A stretch of 64,000 nt of DNA from Henckelia pumila (Eukaryota > Streptophyta > Magnoliopsida > Lamiales > Gesneriaceae), in NCBI RefSeq assembly GCF_033568475.1, contig NC_133120.1, positions 96,676,151 through 96,740,150 on the forward strand, read 5' to 3'. Position numbers and translations under genes: made by a program. Each line of letters begins with the position of its first letter. Positions within the stretch are counted from its first letter, which is position 1. Under the pieces are notes generated by a model, which saw nothing but the letters and a program-made list of their open reading frames with translations, was not told where the DNA came from and did no database searches. Positions 58,612-64,000 of the stretch are shown piece after piece.

Positions 58612-59827
58612 CTACGCGCTACGATTCATCATCTCCATGAACTGTTGCAAGGACTGTTGCCTTTGCAGCCTCATGTCTTCGTTGAACTTCTTGATAAACG
58701 CCTCGACTCGGTTGTTCAACTCGTCCCGAGTCATGGAAGGTTCTCTTCGGATCCTGTAAATTGACGGGTCATGAAATTTGGATATGCTCTTAAAAGTATC
58801 AGACTTTGGCGGGTCATGAATCTTCTTGTGATGGTTTTGGTGCCTCGTGAGGGTCATGTGGCACCCCTCTGTTATCGCCCTCCATGTATTCTCCGCCGTC
58901 TCCTGCCGCTTCGGCCTCGCCACCTTCAAGCCACTCGCACCTGATGCATAAATCAAACTCTTTCACTCTGAAAAACCTTAGAAACAAACTATAATATATT
59001 TTGGATCACTATAAGAAAATCTTGAATCAAGCTAAGGCACCATGATATCATGTTATAGTAGAACTACCCAGAAAATATCAAATGTGTATTTTATATTTGA
59101 AACATTATAGTTTTAACAGTTGAGAAAACTAGCTAATTGTACAATATATATGAATCCGATAGAATGGGTCATAATCATATCGCTAGCTATTTTAGCTACT
59201 TCGATAATCCAACATACACCACATGCACGTATATATCCTGTGAATATATATTCCATCTCTTTTGTTTGATTAATACAAGCAAATTTTTGGGATGATTTGC
59301 ATGAGCATGGCCGCCAAGTACGTACCTTGGGGGGTGTTGGATTTGATTGGCTTGCGGTGAACAAATCTTAAAGAAACCAGAGGTTTCTCTAACGGATAAT
59401 ATTCCAGTTGTAGCTGATCATGAGTAGATATATTAATATCTTCGACTTTTAACTCTTCATGAAGGCTTTCTTCTCGCTGATCATACACCACAGGGCTAAT
59501 AATATTCTCCGATTGAAGCGATAATACGGCAAGATCTTGCGGTAAAGAAGCTTCTCCTTTGACGGCTGAAACCAACGGCTTGGAAAGAATAACTTGTGAT
59601 TGGTTTTGGTCGAAAAAGCGGGAGGAGGCGGCTATGGCGAGGATGATTCCGTTGATGATTAAGTAGAGAAATGGCGGCTTCAACCAAGATAGTACTATTA
59701 CGGGGAATCCGGTCATGGAAATGGGGACTGCTGACTTCATTATTATTCCCACGGCCAATGAAACAACTCCCACTGAAATTAATGTGAACATTTTCATGGA
59801 TGAAGTCAAAGTGTTCTTTAAACCCAT
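58612..59827 (-). CDS. DUF4408/DUF761 membrane protein (two exons, 276 aa)
   Basis: Exon 1 is 59827-59326 and exon 2 is 58940-58612; the junction CCAAG|GTACG ... CATCAG|GTGCG gives a clean phase-1 Gly codon and the product has 276 residues. The N-terminus (MGLKNTLTSSMKMFTLISVG) has one or two hydrophobic segments (about residues 12-32 and 40-68), as in DUF4408 proteins. The C-terminus (MTRDELNNRVEAFIKKFNED, then MRLQRQQSLQQFMEMM) is a typical DUF761. Between them is a polar linker and the common KVARPKRQETAENTWRAITEG motif (its core is ARPKRQETAENTW). No biochemical function is known to me; some relatives are cotton-fibre-expressed proteins. It converges with the VAL-type gene. A TATATATATA run near 59955 may be its TATA box. 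Confidence 0.88.
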
Positions 59828-59949
59828 TTTTTAAAATATATATATCCAAGAGCTGAATGATATTATATGTTTCAGAGAATTAGACAATGAAATGATGAGA
59901 AGAGGAATATTTTGAGGTTGCACTTGCAGCCATGAGAGCTGGAATGAAT

Positions 59950-59966
59950 GTCATATATATATACAC
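59950..59966 (-). promoter_or_regulatory. Possible TATA box of the DUF4408/DUF761 gene
   Basis: On the - strand GTGTATATATATATGA lies about 125-135 bases upstream of the start codon, a plausible distance for a short leader. Confidence 0.35.
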
Positions 59967-61995
59967 ACAGAGATAAAAAATTCAAACACTTTTTTAAGAC
60001 ACAAGGTCACCTAAATCAGAGGGAGGGAGTAATAGTTTATTTTATTAAATGGATAGTGAAATATCATTAAATTATTTATGTATTTTAACTATAACATGAA
60101 CTTATCGAGCAATATTGTGACTCACAATTTTTTTTCCCCGATAAAGCTGTGAGAATGGATAAGAATCAAACCATCCGAGATTACGTTATGAAGATAATTA
60201 CTTTGTTACATGAAACTAATCTCTATAAGAACATGTTTTTAGATTATTGTTAAAAATTATTTATGGAAATCATTTGTTATTTTAAATCTAATTTATTTAT
60301 GGAAATCGTGAATGATTTAAATATTGCACTCATGTACCCAATTATGTTTTCTATAGATTTTCGAGAAATATTATTGCACATCCCACACGCATTGAAATCT
60401 CATAGTCTACCACTGAATTTCTACACATCCACGATATATTTGAATGTTATTTAATGTTAAAAACGACGTATGAAATAAATATTTCCAAAATTAATATAAA
60501 AGGATTATTGTTGAAAGTTGAGTACAATCCATACGTATAATCGTGTGAACGTGGCTGGTCACATAATTAAAATTTTCCAAAATTTCACAATCATGGACAA
60601 TTTTAAATTCACTTGCTTATATAGTCAAAGATACACAAATTTAAAGATACACAAATTTTTAATTTTTAGTTAAATGAGGACTTGATACTAGGCACGTGTC
60701 ACTGATACTGAAAGTCCACAAATATTATTTTGCCACTTATTTACCTATTTAATTTCTTAAAATCAGGTGGAAAAGATTCGGAAGTTCTTGTTGGGATTTA
60801 GGTCACCAATAAATTCGAAAATTGTGTAGACTTGTCAAGTAGTTCGCCGATTTGGAACAGAGTAAGAGAATCTGAAGGGAGAAAAACAAACCAATAAACC
60901 TAATAAATTTATGTGCCGTCTCTTAAATTGTCCCACAAAAGTTTTGTATTTTTATTATGTTGTACTTGAATTTTTTTGTCCCAGAATAAATCTCATTTTT
61001 AATCAAGACTTTTGAATTTCGTTGTAATATTGGTTATAATTGTTCCCACGAGAACCTGTATTTATCCATTTCAAGCGCATGCTGTAGTTTTACATGGATT
61101 CTACATTTTCTTGGAATTATGGGATAGTTGAGAGACATTTATTGAAGATGATGAATTGAAATATATGGATAATTAGCCAAAATTCATATGGTAAAACGAA
61201 CAAACCCCCATATGGACTGCGTCAGAATTCAGATATATACAAAGATATCGTTCTATCTTCATGTTCGGATGCAAGGAAATGTTGAAACTCACTGAATACT
61301 CATTGCTTTCAAGTATAAAAAGTGTGAACATAGCCACCCTACCTAAGGTAATACTCAAACATTTGAGTCATACATGCTTATAGAAGGGTCACATCATGTG
61401 TTTTTTCGAGCGTTATATGAATTGCACACATTAAAAAAAAGGTAAAACTACCCTTTTAACCATTAAATCAAGTATGATCAGAAGTTAGAACATTACCCAT
61501 ATGCTTGGATCGAGCCACCCGAATACCCAAGCTTTTGTTTATAGCTATGAACTGGAGAGAGGAATCGTCAAATCTCCGGGAACACTTTGAAGTTCGTATC
61601 ACTCAGCAATAGTGATTCAATGTTTGTCAAGTCAACGCGTGAGGAACCACTCTGCTAAGTGTGACAACATGAAGAGAAGTAGAACATTTGAAATGTGGAG
61701 CGACCTAACTTCAAGGACACAGACAAATGTTAGTTTTTACGAGAGAAACAAGTCCGTGCAATTCTTGGATCAAGGGTTTTCTAGATCCCCTCTCGAAGCA
61801 TGTGCTGGATTGACAAAACCAAGCAAGACTTGGAAGAAACATGTTTATTCTAACTCAAAACAATCAAAATTACATGCTGTACAAAAATATTGCGGTTACA
61901 CGACCTGAAATACTTTCTCACGAGTTTCACTAGCGTATAGATTTATATCAATCTATAACAACATTTGAGACACTTGTTGATGCATAAAAAGGGAA
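59967..61995. other. Intergenic AT-rich DNA
   Basis: About 2 kb between the divergent side of the DUF4408 gene and the 3' end of the LAZ1-like gene. One 98-codon open stretch at 61612-61908 (+) has no recognisable similarity and lies in what may be 3' untranslated sequence of the other strand. Nothing else seen. Confidence 0.5.
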
Positions 61996-63675
61996 TCAGT
62001 CCCTTTTCTTTGGCTTAAGCTTTGCTTCTAAGTCTCCACTGTAAGGTGCAACATGGTATGCATACTGCTGCATGACAGAGAAGAACACCATTTCGACACA
62101 GACCAAAACATTCTGGATTGCTTCCTCGACGTGCTCTGTGTCCAACCAGAAATGATGGGATCGAACAACGCCCATTGCCACGAGGATGTCAAGCACTACT
62201 CCCTGTATGAAAAAGAATGAATCACGAAAAGGTAATGATTTCTATGAACAAACAAGGGCATCGCAGTACATGAGATATGCCTTGTATTGTTCGTGAAGTT
62301 GAGCCATAAAAAGCTACACAAAAGAAATGTTACAAATCATGGAACAAGATTTAATTTTGGTGACCATCATCAATAGCTGAAGTTGTAAATTTCAACTTCA
62401 ACTTGATATTATTTGTCAGGGCAGTCTACAAAAATAGACTGTCCAGTTATTGAAGTCATTTAAACTTATAACGAGAAGGCACACGCCAAAATTCTGCAGA
62501 AAAGATAAATACGTATACACAATGACTAGCAAATTAACTAGAACTGTCACGATTTGTATACAAACTGGAATTTCAGGGACCAAGGGAAACACAGTCAGTA
62601 CCTGCCAAAAGCAGAAGAAAACAATCCCTTTGATGCAGAGGAACTTAGCCAGAGGTGTGTGTGGTGCCAGTTCTTTAGCAAATACATGGTAGAAGACAAC
62701 CAAGGAATACATTGCTAACGCAAATGAGAAGTTGAGAAAAATCGTGAAAGCCCAGCTGAGCCAACTCGGATACATCCCGAGCATTTGTAACATTATCATC
62801 AAGATAGAGCATACAGGACGGATAATAACAAACTGCCAAGTCCAGTACTTGAGAAGTTTCAATGTCTGATGATTTAGGTGTGTCTTCCTAGGCTGCACAT
62901 TCAAAAAGGAAAAAGAAAAGGAAATTTTCTCAAGAAAGATTGACAATCTTCCAACAAATTGAAGCATATGTAACAATATAACATCATATTGTAGCATGCT
63001 CGTGAAAGTAGCAGAAAGCTTCCTACTGCATATGGTGCGCTATCAGGAGGAAAATCGCCGAAAAATTCTACTCAAAAAATCAAAGCAAAAATCCAATCTT
63101 TCTTTCAAACAAAAAACTTTCATCATCAGTTATTTGATTTCTAAACCCGATTCTCGTAAAGCAAAATGATGGGGTACAGAAAAATCCGACCTGAAAAAGA
63201 GTCATCGGGAACGAATGATGAATCTCCCTCCCTTTAATCTCATCAGGCACGACATTGTTGCTGAGGGATATATTCGAGTAACTGTACATCAAAGCCAAAA
63301 ACTTCGCAATTGCCTGCTCCATAACCACACACAATTTTACACACTATCAGAAATAACTCAAAAATCAACAAGAAAAATAAAAAGAACAAAAAAACGCAAA
63401 AGGGCACAGACCAAAGCCTCGTAGCATTCTTTAACAGAATCCAAGAGCATGAAAAATTGTTTGCTGCCGCGTAAATCTAGTAACCCTACAAACGAATCAA
63501 TGGCGTAAACTGGAGTAATCATTATGATCATAATTATGGCCTTTTGCTCCTTCGGATTCTTCCAATAAAACATGTGCTGAGATAATAGCTGAAAAGTTAA
63601 GTGTAGCGTCATCATGACGGAAAATCCAGACGCCGCAATGGTCAGTTGCCTCCGATCCATGTTAGCAAAATCCAT
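61996..63675 (-). CDS. LAZ1/TMEM184-type (DUF300, Ost-alpha family) membrane protein (four exons, 294 aa)
   Basis: Exons on the - strand: 63675-63412, 63313-63191, 62892-62602, 62202-61996, giving 88+41+97+68 codons without frame breaks (294 residues). The start MDFANMDRRQLTIAASGFSV leads into the first of about seven membrane segments (for example IIMIIMITPVYAIDSFVGLL and FTIFLNFSFALAMYSLVVFY). Family signatures include DSVKECYEAL, YSNISLSN, KFLCIKGIVFF and GVVLDILVAMG. The C-terminus ends KLKPKKRD, a basic tail. Relatives include Arabidopsis LAZ1, which acts in tonoplast function, brassinosteroid signalling and cell death, and shorter homologs of about 295 residues, which this one resembles in length. 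Its substrate or partner is unknown. Exon 1 ends TTG|GTCTGT, a weak donor. Confidence 0.9.
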
Positions 63676-64000
63676 TTATTTTGCAACCCAAATTTTCTTC
63701 CTTCTTCTGCAAGAGTATCTGATGAAAAGTTCAGAAAATCAAACAACGAAAATCAGCAAAATATGCAAGAAAAGGAAAATCTTACAGATATCTGTGAATA
63801 TCAGATGGGGAAGTAGCTTTCTATCCAAAGAAGGAAGTCTCACTGACGGCCGACTTGGACTTACTGGTCAATCGACTCAAAAGCGTGCGGGGATTCTACT
63901 CTTGGGAAACACGCGTTTCAATGTTTCCAAATTTGATTTATCGGATTTTAAACTGATTTTTTTATATAAAAAAAAATGATCGAGCTATTAATTTTTACAA
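63676..64000. other. 5' region of the LAZ1-like gene
   Basis: Probable leader and promoter of the - strand gene. ACGCGT lies near 63911. No TATA box or other gene is clear; the window ends here. Confidence 0.4.

Noticed and set aside
61612-61908. 98-codon open frame on the + strand
   Set aside because: No recognisable similarity, no splice or poly(A) context, and it is antisense to the likely 3' end of the LAZ1-like gene.
1-64000. CRISPR arrays, rRNA and tRNA genes
   Set aside because: No regularly spaced direct repeats with unique spacers, and no tRNA or rRNA was recognised. The tRNA-like words found are primer-binding sites beside LTRs.

Overview
The window is nuclear plant DNA. The genes have many short introns with GT/AG borders, AT-rich intergenic sequence and plant-type proteins, and the left two thirds is a stack of plant LTR retrotransposons. 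A eudicot is likely; I cannot name the species from sequence alone.

Left two thirds (29-42576): one 42.5-kb nested retrotransposon block. Paired LTRs, primer sites, polypurine tracts and target-site duplications (TSDs) allow it to be unpacked. Element A (34-42571, + strand, Ty3/gypsy chromovirus, TSD TATAG) was hit twice: by element B (4299-13654, - strand, Ty1/copia, TSD ATTAT) inside its RNase H region, and by element C (15990-41555, + strand, TSD CGATT) inside its 3' LTR. C has 2.6-kb LTRs but only about 2.9 kb of internal DNA with no recognisable protein, so it looks like a non-autonomous large derivative. C was in turn split by element D (19943-37443, - strand, a close relative of A). 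D was split in its gag zinc-knuckle codons by element E (24986-35219, - strand, a different chromovirus with 2.7-kb LTRs, TSD TGAYC). E carries a convincing spliceosomal intron between gag and protease. All four coding elements have stop codons; most are C-to-T or G-to-A changes. A fragment of an older hAT-type DNA transposon lies just right of the block.

Right third (about 42.6-64 kb): a gene-bearing segment with four genes whose exon structures could be followed codon by codon. They are a sphingosine kinase (+, 10 exons, 477 aa), a VAL/HSI2-type B3-domain transcriptional repressor with PHD-like, B3, CW and EAR regions (+, 13 exons, 860 aa as read, possibly frameshifted near its end), a two-exon DUF4408/DUF761 membrane protein (-, 276 aa), and a four-exon LAZ1/TMEM184-type (DUF300) membrane protein (-, 294 aa). 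The VAL-type and DUF4408 genes converge and their 3' ends nearly abut.

The four host genes do not form one pathway. The retrotransposons share the replication logic of LTR elements (tRNA-Met priming, purine-tract plus-strand priming, gag/pol polyprotein), and C probably depends on relatives for its enzymes. No CRISPR array, rRNA or tRNA gene was seen.
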